In this document: positions 22,880 to 31,097 of the stretch, piece after piece
Position numbering within the stretch: the stretch's first letter is position 1
Layout of the letters: each line of letters opens with the position of its first letter
Notes under the pieces: model-generated
Seen by the model: the letters and a program-made list of their open reading frames with translations, nothing else
The model's database searches: none
Told to the model about the DNA's origin: nothing
Origin: Promicromonospora citrea
GTDB lineage: Bacteria; Actinomycetota; Actinomycetes; Actinomycetales; Cellulomonadaceae
Length of the DNA stretch: 38,900 nt
Direction: 5' to 3'
NCBI RefSeq assembly: GCF_013004695.1
Contig: NZ_JABEMG010000031.1
Location: 1 to 38,900 of the forward strand
Position numbers and translations under genes: made by a program

Positions 22880-23782
22880 TCACGCCGCAGCGGGCGCCTC
22901 TCGCGCCCGCGCCGGCAGCCCCACGTCCCAGAACTGGATGGTCTGCAGCACCCAGAACAGCGCGAAGACCAGCATGAGCACGGTCTCGACGACGAACAGC
23001 GTCTGCGGGAACACCGCGGGGAACCACCGGTCGAGCACCACCATGGTGGTCAGGCCCACGACGAGCACCGTCGCCATGACGACGGCGATCCACCGGTACC
23101 AGACCCGGTAGGCCACGGCGGACATGCCGCGCAGCCGCTCGAGCGCCTGGACGGTCACGGCCCGGTCCGAGCCGTTGATCCACGCGACCGCCACGAGGCA
23201 TGCGAAGAGCAGGACGGCGGCGAGGTAGTGCGCGACCGAGCGGAACGTCTCGGGCGACGCCAGCAGCCACACGCCGGTGGCCGCCCACGCGAACCAGGTG
23301 AGCCACAGGTCGAGGCCGTGCGCGGTCAGCAGGTCGCGCCGCCGGGGCCAGGTCGCGAGGGCGAGCACGAGGCCGCCGACGATCAGCAGCGTGCCGACGT
23401 TGTTGGCGATCCGCTCCGGCACGTCGACGCAGTACGGCTCGGCCGTGCACATGTCGGCCGCGAGCGGCGTCGGGACGAGCGCGACGAGGAGCGCGAGCAT
23501 GCCCGCGAAGTTGAGCAGCACCTCCTCGGCGCCGCGGCGGCCCTTGATGGCCACGAGGCAGGTGCCGATGCCGACGAGGGAGCTGACGAAGATGCTCTGG
23601 ACCGGCGAGTAGAAGTAGGCACTGATCGACGCGTGCCACCACTCCTCGCCCGACGCGAGGCGCCCGTGGTCGGCCACGATCTGCAGCGCGAGCGACACGA
23701 ACAGCACGAGCACGACGGCCACGATCGCCACCCGGAGGTAGCGGTAGGTGAGCCGTGCCGGGTCCCCCTGCTTGATCACCAT
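22880..23782 (-). CDS. Polytopic membrane protein of unknown function
   Basis: I do not recognise the family. The 300-residue protein has about seven hydrophobic segments, for example VAIVAVVLVLFVSLALQIV, VLLNFAGMLALLVALVP, VGTLLIVGGLVLALA, YLAAVLLFACLVAVAWI and VLMLVFALFWVLQTIQFW. An extracellular-type loop reading ADMCTAEPYCVDVPERIANNVG holds two cysteines that could form a disulphide. A WWHASISAYFYSPVQSIFVSSLVGIG segment is aromatic-rich. The start is uncertain: ATG 23782 lacks a clear ribosome site, and a TTG at 23818 would add 12 residues. It lies 48 bp after the YesL-like gene on the same strand, so it may be the end of the xylan operon or a separate gene. Confidence 0.75.
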   Translation of the reverse strand: MVIKQGDPARLTYRYLRVAIVAVVLVLFVSLALQIVADHGRLASGEEWWHASISAYFYSPVQSIFVSSLVGIGTCLVAIKGRRGAEEVLLNFAGMLALLVALVPTPLAADMCTAEPYCVDVPERIANNVGTLLIVGGLVLALATWPRRRDLLTAHGLDLWLTWFAWAATGVWLLASPETFRSVAHYLAAVLLFACLVAVAWINGSDRAVTVQALERLRGMSAVAYRVWYRWIAVVMATVLVVGLTTMVVLDRWFPAVFPQTLFVVETVLMLVFALFWVLQTIQFWDVGLPARAREAPAAA

Positions 23783-23830
23783 GGGCACACTGTGGCGCAG
23801 GTGCAACGTTCCGGACAACGCTGCATGCGG

Positions 23831-24511
23831 TTACGCGGAGGCCGTGAACCGCACCTCGACGTCGGTCAGCACGGCGGTGGCGTTGCGCAGCACGAGCGCG
23901 AGCCAGACGACCGCGAGCAGGCCGAACACCACCTCGGTCACGAGCACGACCATGCCCGCCGCGAGCACGAGGAGGGAGAGCGACCCCAGCGTGACCAGCG
24001 GGCGGGCCGCGAGGTAGTAGGCGGCCAGCCGCGCCGCGTCCCGCGTCCGGAAGCCGAAGAACGAGACGATGACCAGCGCGTTCACCAGCCAGAGCAGCAC
24101 ACCGACGCCGATCACCACGAGCGCGGGGGCGAACCACCCGGGCACCCCCGCCGCGCGCAGGCCGCCGAGGGAGACGGCGACGATGCCGAGCACCACGAGC
24201 GCGGGAGCCCAGACCCGCAGGGCGTCGGCCCAGTTCTGGCGGTACCCGCGCCAGAACGACGCGGCGGGCGTCAGCGCGTCGGCCTTCGCCCGCCCGCGGA
24301 GCGCGTAGAGCCCCGCCGACGCGGCGGGACCCAGCGGGAGGAGGCAGAGCACGACGAGCGGCGCGTTGGTGACCGAGCGGTCGAGCAGCGTCAGCGCGAG
24401 CAGGCCCGGCAAGGAGGTCAGCACGAGCAGCAGCTCGACCACGAGGTACCAGTAGACCGCGCTCGCACCCCGCCCCAGCGGGCCGTCGCCGTACTCCCTG
24501 CGCTCAGTCAC
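23831..24511 (-). CDS. YesL-like DUF624 membrane protein, second copy
   Basis: A 226-residue membrane protein of normal YesL length. It has four to five hydrophobic segments (LVVELLLVLTSLPGLLALTLL, LVVLCLLPLGPAASAGLYAL, APALVVLGIVAVSL, ALVVIGVGVLLWLVNALVIVSFFGF and the C-terminal VLAAGMVVLVTEVVFGLLAVVWLAL). The P.GPA.SAGLYALR.....A....FWRGYRQNW block is the DUF624 signature region, equivalent to that in the 6901-7659 protein. Role unknown; the family is encoded with sugar importers. The GTG start at 24511 overlaps the GH39 stop by 8 bp, which places it in that operon, although its ribosome site is poor. Confidence 0.8.
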   Translation of the reverse strand: MTERREYGDGPLGRGASAVYWYLVVELLLVLTSLPGLLALTLLDRSVTNAPLVVLCLLPLGPAASAGLYALRGRAKADALTPAASFWRGYRQNWADALRVWAPALVVLGIVAVSLGGLRAAGVPGWFAPALVVIGVGVLLWLVNALVIVSFFGFRTRDAARLAAYYLAARPLVTLGSLSLLVLAAGMVVLVTEVVFGLLAVVWLALVLRNATAVLTDVEVRFTASA

Positions 24512-26030
24512 GCGCCACGATCCGCGCGTCGTCGACCCACGGCGGCGTCTCGTCCCGCACGGGGTCGAGGGTCACCAGGGTCACGCCGTGCCGGCCGAGC
24601 GTCAGGTCGAGGTCCACCCGCCCGCCGTCGGCCCCCGGTGCGACAGGCAGCGAGAACGCGCGCCGGGCGGGCTCGCTCGCCTCGTGCAGCGCGTCCAGCT
24701 GCCAGGCCGACGGCGACGCGGGGCGTCCCATCTCGCGCCAGGCGGCCCAGGCGTTGCCCGCGGTCTCGTCGACGTCGTGCCGCATGGCGAACACCCGGCC
24801 GCCGGTCGGCGCAGGGATGCTCAGGCGCACCTCGTGCCGGTCGGGCTCCTCGGGGCTCTCCGAGCCGCCGACGGGCTGCCAGGCCAGGACCGTGACCTGT
24901 CCCGTGCCGGCGTGCCGCGTGACCAGGTGGTCGTCGCCGCGCGCCAGCACCTCCTGGCCCATCCGCGCCATGAACGCGTACAGGTGGTACGTCGGCTTGC
25001 GCACCTGGCGGTACGCCAGCATGCCGAACCCGCCGTGGAAGAACGACGCCGGGACGCCGTTCTCCTCGAACACGTCGGAGAACGTCCAGTAGGAGAACGA
25101 GTCGGCGTGCGTGCCGCCGTTCGCGAGGACCGGGGCGAGGTAGGCCGCGTTGTAGGCCGTGTCGTGCACGGGGTTGTCCGGCCGGTAGCTCGTGTTGAAC
25201 TCGGTGATGTGCAGCGGCCGGTCCGCGAGCACCGTGCCGGCGAGGATCTCGCGCGGGCGGGCGAACTGGTCGAGCAGGTTCTGCGGCGCCCGCAGGGTCT
25301 GGTAGACGCCGAACGGCACGTGCTGGGCGGGGCCCGAGCTGTACGCGTGCACGGAGAGGAAGTCGGCGGGCAGGTCGCGGGCGGTGACGAAGTCCGCGAA
25401 GGGCTTCCACCAGTCGTCGGCGCCGGGCGAGATCGCCGGGCCGCCGACCTGGAGCTCGGCGTCGACCTCCTTGACGGCGAGCACGGACGCCTCGTAGAGG
25501 CGGAAGTACGCCTCCTGGTCGGCGTCCTTCCAGAAGATGTCGAGGTTGGGCTCGTTCCACACCTCGACCGGCCAGGTGCGCACCTCGTCGAGGCCGTACC
25601 GGTCGATCAGGTGGCGCAGCAGCGCCTGCACGAGCTGGGCCCACTCGGCGTGGTCCCGCGGCGGCGTGACGTTGCCGTGCCACCAGAACACGGTCTGGTC
25701 GCCGGAGGCCAGGGCGCTCGGCATGAAGCCGAGCTCGAGGAACGGCTTGATGCCGATCTCCAGGTAGGCGTCGATCACCTGGTCGACGTAGGTGAAGACG
25801 TACGCGGTGCCCCGGTGGCCGGCGGCGTCGTACGGGCGGTGCACGGCGACGTCGTCGTGCAGGATGCCGTGCCCCCTGATGTACCGAAAGCCGATGTCGC
25901 GCTGCGCCAGGGCCAGCGAGTCCTGGTAGTCGCGGCGGAGCGCGAGGTTGAACCGGCCGGTCCCGACGCAGGTGCGCCAGGCGTCGCTGAGGGTTCCGGC
26001 GGGCTCGGTCGGCACGATGGTGCGGGGCAC
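24504..26030 (-). CDS. Beta-xylosidase, glycoside hydrolase family 39
   Basis: A 508-residue enzyme without signal peptide, so cytoplasmic. It releases xylose from the non-reducing end of short xylo-oligosaccharides with retention. The (beta/alpha)8 domain carries VEVWNEPNLDIFW with acid/base Glu160 and LHITEFNTSYRPDNP with nucleophile Glu277. These numbers coincide with those of the Thermoanaerobacterium XynB enzyme, and length is also the same class (about 500). The C-terminal beta-sandwich covers about residues 360-508. GTG 26030 follows AAGGAG; a longer start at 26102 would cross a hairpin. It lies in an operon behind an importer and could finish what the alpha-glucuronidase begins. Confidence 0.94.
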   Translation of the reverse strand: MPRTIVPTEPAGTLSDAWRTCVGTGRFNLALRRDYQDSLALAQRDIGFRYIRGHGILHDDVAVHRPYDAAGHRGTAYVFTYVDQVIDAYLEIGIKPFLELGFMPSALASGDQTVFWWHGNVTPPRDHAEWAQLVQALLRHLIDRYGLDEVRTWPVEVWNEPNLDIFWKDADQEAYFRLYEASVLAVKEVDAELQVGGPAISPGADDWWKPFADFVTARDLPADFLSVHAYSSGPAQHVPFGVYQTLRAPQNLLDQFARPREILAGTVLADRPLHITEFNTSYRPDNPVHDTAYNAAYLAPVLANGGTHADSFSYWTFSDVFEENGVPASFFHGGFGMLAYRQVRKPTYHLYAFMARMGQEVLARGDDHLVTRHAGTGQVTVLAWQPVGGSESPEEPDRHEVRLSIPAPTGGRVFAMRHDVDETAGNAWAAWREMGRPASPSAWQLDALHEASEPARRAFSLPVAPGADGGRVDLDLTLGRHGVTLVTLDPVRDETPPWVDDARIVARD

Positions 26031-26073
26031 GTGTCTCCTTGGTGTTCGGTGGGGTGGATGTCCCGGGACGCCA

Positions 26074-26108
26074 CCAGGTGTGCGACCCGTCGAGGGTCGC
26101 ACACCTGG
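26074..26108 (-). terminator. Intra-operon hairpin between binding protein and xylosidase
   Basis: CCAGGTGTGCGACCC and its exact reverse complement (15-bp stem, loop GTCGA) lie 22 bp after the binding-protein stop and 44 bp before the xylosidase start. It could reduce downstream transcription or protect the 3' end of the binding-protein mRNA, giving more binding protein than enzyme. Confidence 0.6.
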
Positions 26109-26129
26109 CTCAGCGGTGGGCCGCTGGTG

Positions 26130-27770
26130 TCACTCGCCGGCGACGGCGCTGTTGGCGAGCTCGACGTAGTCGGCCATGCCCGCCGCCTCGAGCTCGGCGA
26201 CGTAGTCGTCCCACTCGCTGAGCGGCCGGTCACCGACGATGAACTGCGCGGTGTTCTGGTAGACGATGTCCTGCAGGTTCGTCTGGTAGAGCGTGGCCTG
26301 CTCCTGCTGCATCTCGTCGTACGTGATCGCGGGCGGCAGGGGCAGCTCCTCCTTCTGGTTCATCCCGTCGAGGAACTCGACGACCTCGTCGCGCAGCATC
26401 GACTTGTCCAGCTCCTCGGTCGAACCGTGGGCCAGCATCCAGACGCCGTTGTGGTAGCCGAAGTCCTTGCGGAGCTCCTTGGGCGCGCCGGGGTTGAGGC
26501 CGTTGACGTCGATGTCGTCCTTGAGGACGCGCTTGTCGCCCTCCCACTCGAACGTCTCGCCCTCGACGCCCCACTTGGAGAACTCCAGGCCCTCGTCCGA
26601 GTAGTACAGCCAGTCGACGAACTGCAGCATCGCCAGGAAGTCGTCGTCCTTCGCCGCCTCGGCGCCGAACACGATGCCCGACTCGCGGCGCGAGCCCGCG
26701 ACCAGGTAGCTGCCGTACGGACCGGCCGGCACGACGATCTGGTGCACCTCGGCCTCCTTGGTGCCGAGCTGCTCGAAGTTGTCGCGGTACTTCACGAGCT
26801 CCTGGTCGTTCGAGCTGATGGCGGCGACGCGGCCGGACGCGAACTTCTGCTCGCCCTGCTCCATCTCCTGGGTGACGGACTCGGGGTCCATCAGGCCGTC
26901 CTCGACGAGGGAGGCGAAGTACGTGACGAGGTCGCGGTAGCCGTCCGAGGCGCCGGCGTAGGTGAACTCACCGGCCTCCTCGTCCCACCACAGGCCGTTG
27001 ATGAAGCCGGTGCCCGCCGTCGTGCCGAAGTTGGGTGCCGCGGCGTTGAGGGTCTGCTCCATCGGGCTGTTGATCGACCACTTGTCGCTGAACGGGTAGT
27101 CGATGTCCGGGTTGGCCTCCTTGACGGCCTCGAGCTGCTCCTTGAACTCGTCCCAGGTCTCGGGGTCCTCCGTGATGCCCGCCTTCTCCCAGAGGTCGGC
27201 ACGGACGGCGATGGAGTACTGCGGCTTCGCGATCTCGTGGATGCCGGGCAGGAGGTAGAACTTGCCGTCCTCCTGCCGGAGCTGGTCGACCTCGGCCTGC
27301 AGGCCCCACTTCTCGATCTTGTCCTGGAAGTTCGGCATGTACTGGACGTAGTCGGAGATCGGGAGCAGCGCGTTGCGGAACTGCGCCTCCTCGCCGGCGT
27401 AGATGGAGGGCATGATGTCGGGACCGTCACCCGAGCTGATGAGCACCGAGCGGCGCGTGGCCAGGTCCGCGAGCGGCACGTTGACGTACTCGAACTCGAC
27501 GTTCTGGTTGTTCTTGAGGTGCTCGACGATCGGCCAGTCGTCCTTGAACGGGTAGTCGGGGTGGTCGCGGTACAGGAGGCTGAACTCGACCGGCTCCGTC
27601 GCCTTGAACGTGGTGCCGACCTCGAAGTCCTCCATGTAGCCGACCTGCGACTCCATGTCGATCTCGCCGGACTCCTCCGCGCCGCCGCCGCTGGTCGAGC
27701 ACGCGGTGAGCGTGACGACCAGGGCCGACGCCGCGAGGCCCGCGGCAGCCCTCCTCGGGGTGATCCTCAT
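26130..27770 (-). CDS. Large solute-binding lipoprotein, LipO/YtcQ type
   Basis: A 546-residue binding protein with lipobox VTLTACSTSGGG (lipidated Cys24). It is longer than MalE-type proteins, as is normal for the LplA/LipO group that works with LplB/LplC permeases. Mature-part blocks include EPVEFSLLYRDHPDYPFKDDWPI, LISSGDGPDIMPSIYAGEE and the C-terminal QTNLQDIVYQNTAQFIVG.RPLSEWDDYV, the last typical of the group. Context suggests xylo-oligosaccharides or aldouronates as ligand (inference). ATG 27770 follows AAGGAGAACC. It is third in its operon, after both permeases, the reverse of the usual binding-protein-first order seen in the 9508-10842 system. Confidence 0.92.
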   Translation of the reverse strand: MRITPRRAAAGLAASALVVTLTACSTSGGGAEESGEIDMESQVGYMEDFEVGTTFKATEPVEFSLLYRDHPDYPFKDDWPIVEHLKNNQNVEFEYVNVPLADLATRRSVLISSGDGPDIMPSIYAGEEAQFRNALLPISDYVQYMPNFQDKIEKWGLQAEVDQLRQEDGKFYLLPGIHEIAKPQYSIAVRADLWEKAGITEDPETWDEFKEQLEAVKEANPDIDYPFSDKWSINSPMEQTLNAAAPNFGTTAGTGFINGLWWDEEAGEFTYAGASDGYRDLVTYFASLVEDGLMDPESVTQEMEQGEQKFASGRVAAISSNDQELVKYRDNFEQLGTKEAEVHQIVVPAGPYGSYLVAGSRRESGIVFGAEAAKDDDFLAMLQFVDWLYYSDEGLEFSKWGVEGETFEWEGDKRVLKDDIDVNGLNPGAPKELRKDFGYHNGVWMLAHGSTEELDKSMLRDEVVEFLDGMNQKEELPLPPAITYDEMQQEQATLYQTNLQDIVYQNTAQFIVGDRPLSEWDDYVAELEAAGMADYVELANSAVAGE

Positions 27771-27844
27771 GGTTCTCCTTCAGGGTGTGAACGCCGTCGC
27801 CTCTGACGGTCGGGACGGGGGCGGGTGGTGGTCGTGCGTGGCGG

Positions 27845-28759
27845 TCAGCCCTTGACGGAGCCGAGCATCACGCCGGACACGAAGTACTTCTGGATGAACG
27901 GGTACACGCAGACGATCGGCAGGACCGTGAGCAGCATCGCCACGGACTGGACGTTCGCCTGGATCTGCACGGTGTCGCTGCCGAGGTCGGTGGTGGACGT
28001 GGCCGCGGCGAGCAGGTTGCGCAGGTAGAGGGTGACCGGGTACATGTCGCGGTCGTTCAGGTACAGGTACGCCTGGAACCACGAGTTCCAGAACTGGACC
28101 GCGTAGAAGAGGGTCATCGTCGCGATGACCGCCTTCGACAGCGGCAGCACGATGCGGAAGAACACGCCGTACTGCGACATGCCGTCGATCTCGGCGGCCT
28201 CCTCGAGCTCCCGGGGGAAGTTGTCGAAGAACGACTTCATGACCAGCAGGTTGAAGACGTTGATCGCGCCGGGCACCACGATCGCCCAGATCGTGTTCTT
28301 GAAGCCCAGGGCGTCGATGAGCAGGTAGTTCGGGATCAGGCCGCCCGCGTACAGCATGGTCACCATGGCCAGGCCGACCAGGACGCCGCGGCCCTTCAGA
28401 TAGGGCTTGGACAGCGCGTACGCGAAGGTCGTGGTGAGCGCCATCGCGATGAGCGTGGCGAGGAGCGTGTACACGACCGTGTTCCGGTAGTTGACCCAGA
28501 AGATCGAGTCACCCATCACGCTCGCGAAGGTCGTGAGGTTGAACCCCCGCGGCCACAGGTTGACCTCCCCGGCGGCGATGTAGGCCTGCGAGCTGAACGC
28601 CTTCGCCACCATGTTGAGGAAGGGGTAGAGCGTGAGGAACGTGATGACCACCAGCAGGAACGCGTTGGCGATCCGGAACGCCCGGTAGCCCGGCGTGTCC
28701 CTGACCGTCGTCGTGGTGGTGCGGACCGCCGTGATGTCAGGAGTGTTCGTCGTCACCAC
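27845..28759 (-). CDS. CUT1 ABC permease, LplC/YtcP type
   Basis: A 304-residue permease with six predicted helices and EAA loop EAAEIDGMSQYGVFFRIVLP. LplC-type features are FLTLYPFLNMVAKAFSS near the N-terminus, the TMLYAGGLIPNYLL segment and the C-terminal FIQKYFVSGVMLGSVKG. GTG 28759 has GGGAG seven bases upstream; the adjacent GTG at 28756 would give a four-base GTGA overlap with the upstream permease and is equally possible. It forms the channel with the next protein. No ATPase gene accompanies the pair. Confidence 0.92.
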   Translation of the reverse strand: MVTTNTPDITAVRTTTTTVRDTPGYRAFRIANAFLLVVITFLTLYPFLNMVAKAFSSQAYIAAGEVNLWPRGFNLTTFASVMGDSIFWVNYRNTVVYTLLATLIAMALTTTFAYALSKPYLKGRGVLVGLAMVTMLYAGGLIPNYLLIDALGFKNTIWAIVVPGAINVFNLLVMKSFFDNFPRELEEAAEIDGMSQYGVFFRIVLPLSKAVIATMTLFYAVQFWNSWFQAYLYLNDRDMYPVTLYLRNLLAAATSTTDLGSDTVQIQANVQSVAMLLTVLPIVCVYPFIQKYFVSGVMLGSVKG

Positions 28760-29766
28760 AGGGAGGCTCCCACCGCTCGCTTCGAGATCTGGTTGGCCGT
28801 CACGACCAGTGCCACGCCGATCAGCGCCTCGAACAGGCCGATCGCGGCGGCGAACGAGTAGTTGCCGCCCTCCCCGATGCCGACCCGGTAGAGGTACGTG
28901 GACAGCACGTCGGCCGTGTCGTACGTGAGGGGGTTGTAGAGCAGGAGGACCTTCTCGAACCCGACGGCCATGAAGGTGCCGATGTTGAGGATGAGCAGCA
29001 CCATCATCGTCGGCCGGATGCCCGGGAGCGTGATGTGCCAGGTCTGCTGCCACCGGTTCGCGCCGTCGATCCGTGCCGCCTCGTAGAGCTGGTCGTCGAT
29101 CGTGGTCAGGGCGGCGAGGTAGAGGATGGTGCCCCAGCCGACGGTCTGCCACACCTCCGACGTCAGGTAGATGGGCCGGAACCAGTCCGCGCGCTGCATG
29201 AACGGGATCGCCTCACCGCCGAACGCCTCGATGAGCTGGTTGACCGACCCGTTGATGGCGGTGAGCTGGAAGACCATCCCCGCGACGATCACGATCGACA
29301 TGAAGTGCGGCAGGTAGGTGATGGTCTGCACCACGCGCTTGAACGTCCGCGACCGCAGCTCGTTGAGCAGCAGCGCGAGGATGATCGGCAGCGGGAAGCA
29401 GACCAGCAGGGTGAGGCCGCCGAGGATCACGGTGTTCCAGAAGACGTCCCAGAACGGCTTGCTCTGGATGAACATCTGGAAGTAGTAGAAGCCGACCCAC
29501 TCGTCGCCGAACATCGAGCCGCCGGGGCGGTACCGCCGGAAGGCGATCACGTTCCCGATCATGGGCACGTAGCGGAACACCAGGAGGAAGAGCACCGGCA
29601 GGATCACGAACGTGTACAGGCGCCAGTGCCGGCGCAGGGACACACGCCACGTGTCGTTGCGCCGGAGCTGCTGCGGTCCGGGCCCCGCGCCGACGGCGCC
29701 CGCAGCGCCGCTCGGCGCACCGCCCGTCCGCGGGGCGACGTCGACCGTCCCCGTGCCTTGTGTCAT
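28753..29766 (-). CDS. CUT1 ABC permease, LplB type
   Basis: A 337-residue permease with a Gly/Ala-rich cytoplasmic leader of about 40 residues. Then follow LYTFVILPVLFLLVFRYVPM, the LplB-typical NVIAFRRYRPGGSMFGDEWVGF stretch, five more helices and EAA loop EAARIDGANRWQQTWHITLP. ATG 29766 has GGAGG five bases upstream. It is the first gene of the leftward xylan operon, divergent from a LacI gene across 260 bp that contain operator-like repeats. Confidence 0.92.
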   Translation of the reverse strand: MTQGTGTVDVAPRTGGAPSGAAGAVGAGPGPQQLRRNDTWRVSLRRHWRLYTFVILPVLFLLVFRYVPMIGNVIAFRRYRPGGSMFGDEWVGFYYFQMFIQSKPFWDVFWNTVILGGLTLLVCFPLPIILALLLNELRSRTFKRVVQTITYLPHFMSIVIVAGMVFQLTAINGSVNQLIEAFGGEAIPFMQRADWFRPIYLTSEVWQTVGWGTILYLAALTTIDDQLYEAARIDGANRWQQTWHITLPGIRPTMMVLLILNIGTFMAVGFEKVLLLYNPLTYDTADVLSTYLYRVGIGEGGNYSFAAAIGLFEALIGVALVVTANQISKRAVGASLW

Positions 29767-29829
29767 CAAGTCCTCCGGTCACCGCGCCGTGCCGGGCCCT
29801 CCGGAGAGGGCGCCACGTCGTCGTGGAAC

Positions 29830-29840
29830 GTTTTCGAAAC
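29830..29840. promoter_or_regulatory. Operator-like palindrome before the xylan operon
   Basis: GTTTTCGAAAC has the perfect core TTTCGAAA and lies 64 bp upstream of the LplB-type permease start. It is a candidate site for the divergent LacI protein. Confidence 0.45.
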
Positions 29841-29994
29841 TATCGGTGTCTTTACCGACAGTTCTTGGCTGGGACATTAGGGCGACGGTCGCGAGGCCGT
29901 CAAGGCTCGTTCAGAATCACGTCTGTCACGATGTGATCACGGCTGATTTGTCATCAGAAGCGCCGCGGGCTGGTGTACCTTCGGCCCAGAGAAA

Positions 29995-30016
29995 CTTTCG
30001 ACCACGGTTCCGAAAG
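29995..30016. promoter_or_regulatory. Inverted repeat before the xylan LacI gene
   Basis: CTTTCG and CGAAAG are separated by 10 bp and end 10 bp before the LacI start codon. The half-sites share TTTCG/CGAAA with the site at 29830-29840, suggesting a second operator for autoregulation. Between the two sites I saw no gene. Confidence 0.4.
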
Positions 30017-30026
30017 GCGTTACGGA

Positions 30027-31055
30027 ATGACCGGCACGCGGCCAGGCCCCACCATCGCGTCGATCGCGAACGAGCTCGGCCTGTCGGTGCCGACGGTCTC
30101 CAAGGTGCTCAACGGCCGCGCCGACGTGGCGCCGGCGACCCGCGACCGGGTCGAGGCAGCGCTGGAGAAGCACCAGTACCGGCGGCGGCGCCAGGCCGCC
30201 GCGCCCGCCGGCACCGGCCTCATCGACCTCGTCTTCCACCGGCTCGGCTCCGAGTGGTCCATGGAGATCATCCGCGGCGTCGAGCCCGCCGCCGCGGAGT
30301 CCGGCACCAGCGTGATCCTCTCGGAGCTCGGCGGGGTGCACCGCCCGCCCGCCCGGTGGCTCGACACCACCATCGCCCGGCCGCCCCTGGGGGTGCTGCT
30401 CGTGGCGGCCAACCTCTCCGAGGGCCAGCACCAGCAGCTCGACCGGCGGGGGATCCCCTACGTGGTGATCGACACCGACGGCGAACCGCCCGCCGACGTC
30501 GCCTCCGTCGGCTCGGACAACTGGAACGGCGGGCTCCAGGCCACGCGGCACCTCCTCGGCCTCGGCCACCGCCGCATCGCGGTCATCGCCGGGCCCTGGG
30601 ACATGCTGTGCAGCCGGGCCCGGGTGGACGGCTACCGCTCGGCGCACGAGGAGGCAGGCGTCCCCGTCGACCCCGCGCTCCTGCGCAAGGGCAACTTCTA
30701 CGTGGAGGCCGGGTTCCGGCACGGCCTCGAGCTGCTGTCGTTGCCCGACCGGCCCACGGCGGTCTTCGCGGGCTCCGACATGCAGGCCCTCGGCCTGCTG
30801 CGCGCCGCGCACCAGCTCGGGCTGCGCGTGCCGGAGGACCTGTCGGTCGTCGGCTACGACGACCTGCCGCTGGCCTCCTGGGTCGGGCCGCCGCTGACGA
30901 CGGTGCGGCAGCCGCTCCGCGAGATGGGAGCGGCCGCCACCGAGATCCTGCTCGACATGGCGCACGGCAGGTCGCCGAAGGTCCGCCGCCTCAACCTCGC
31001 GACGGAGCTCGTGACCCGCGAGTCCACAGCACCCCCACCCCCCACCCCGAGGTAG
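30027..31055 (+). CDS. LacI-family regulator of the xylan operon
   Basis: A 342-residue LacI/GalR protein. Helix-turn-helix TIASIANELGLSVPTVSKVLNG is followed by a very basic hinge YRRRRQ and an effector domain with LIDLVFHRLGSEWSMEIIRGVE, GHRRIAVIAGPWD, AVFAGSDMQALGLLRA and VVGYDDLPLASWVGPPLTTVRQP. The tail is proline-rich (APPPPTPR). Such proteins often regulate xylan/xylose genes in actinobacteria (XylR/BxlR type); here divergence from an importer-GH39 operon supports that. ATG 30027 has a weak AAAGG site; an upstream start at 29973 would include the inverted repeat and is less likely. The stop codon lies within the first unit of a tandem repeat. Confidence 0.92.
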   Translation: MTGTRPGPTIASIANELGLSVPTVSKVLNGRADVAPATRDRVEAALEKHQYRRRRQAAAPAGTGLIDLVFHRLGSEWSMEIIRGVEPAAAESGTSVILSELGGVHRPPARWLDTTIARPPLGVLLVAANLSEGQHQQLDRRGIPYVVIDTDGEPPADVASVGSDNWNGGLQATRHLLGLGHRRIAVIAGPWDMLCSRARVDGYRSAHEEAGVPVDPALLRKGNFYVEAGFRHGLELLSLPDRPTAVFAGSDMQALGLLRAAHQLGLRVPEDLSVVGYDDLPLASWVGPPLTTVRQPLREMGAAATEILLDMAHGRSPKVRRLNLATELVTRESTAPPPPTPR

Positions 31056-31096
31056 TCACCCGGCGAGGTAGTCACCCGGCGAGGTAGTCACCCAGC
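31049..31096. repeat. Three tandem 16-bp units between convergent stops
   Basis: Units 31049-31064 and 31065-31080 are identical (GAGGTAGTCACCCGGC), and 31081-31096 differs at one base. The first unit contains the LacI stop TAG, and the third ends one base before the epimerase stop. No hairpin is visible here, unlike other convergent junctions in the window. Confidence 0.95.
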
Positions 31097-31097
31097 G

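Noticed and set aside
31049-31096. CRISPR-like spacing of short repeats
   Set aside because: The units are directly adjacent, without spacers, and no cas gene is present.
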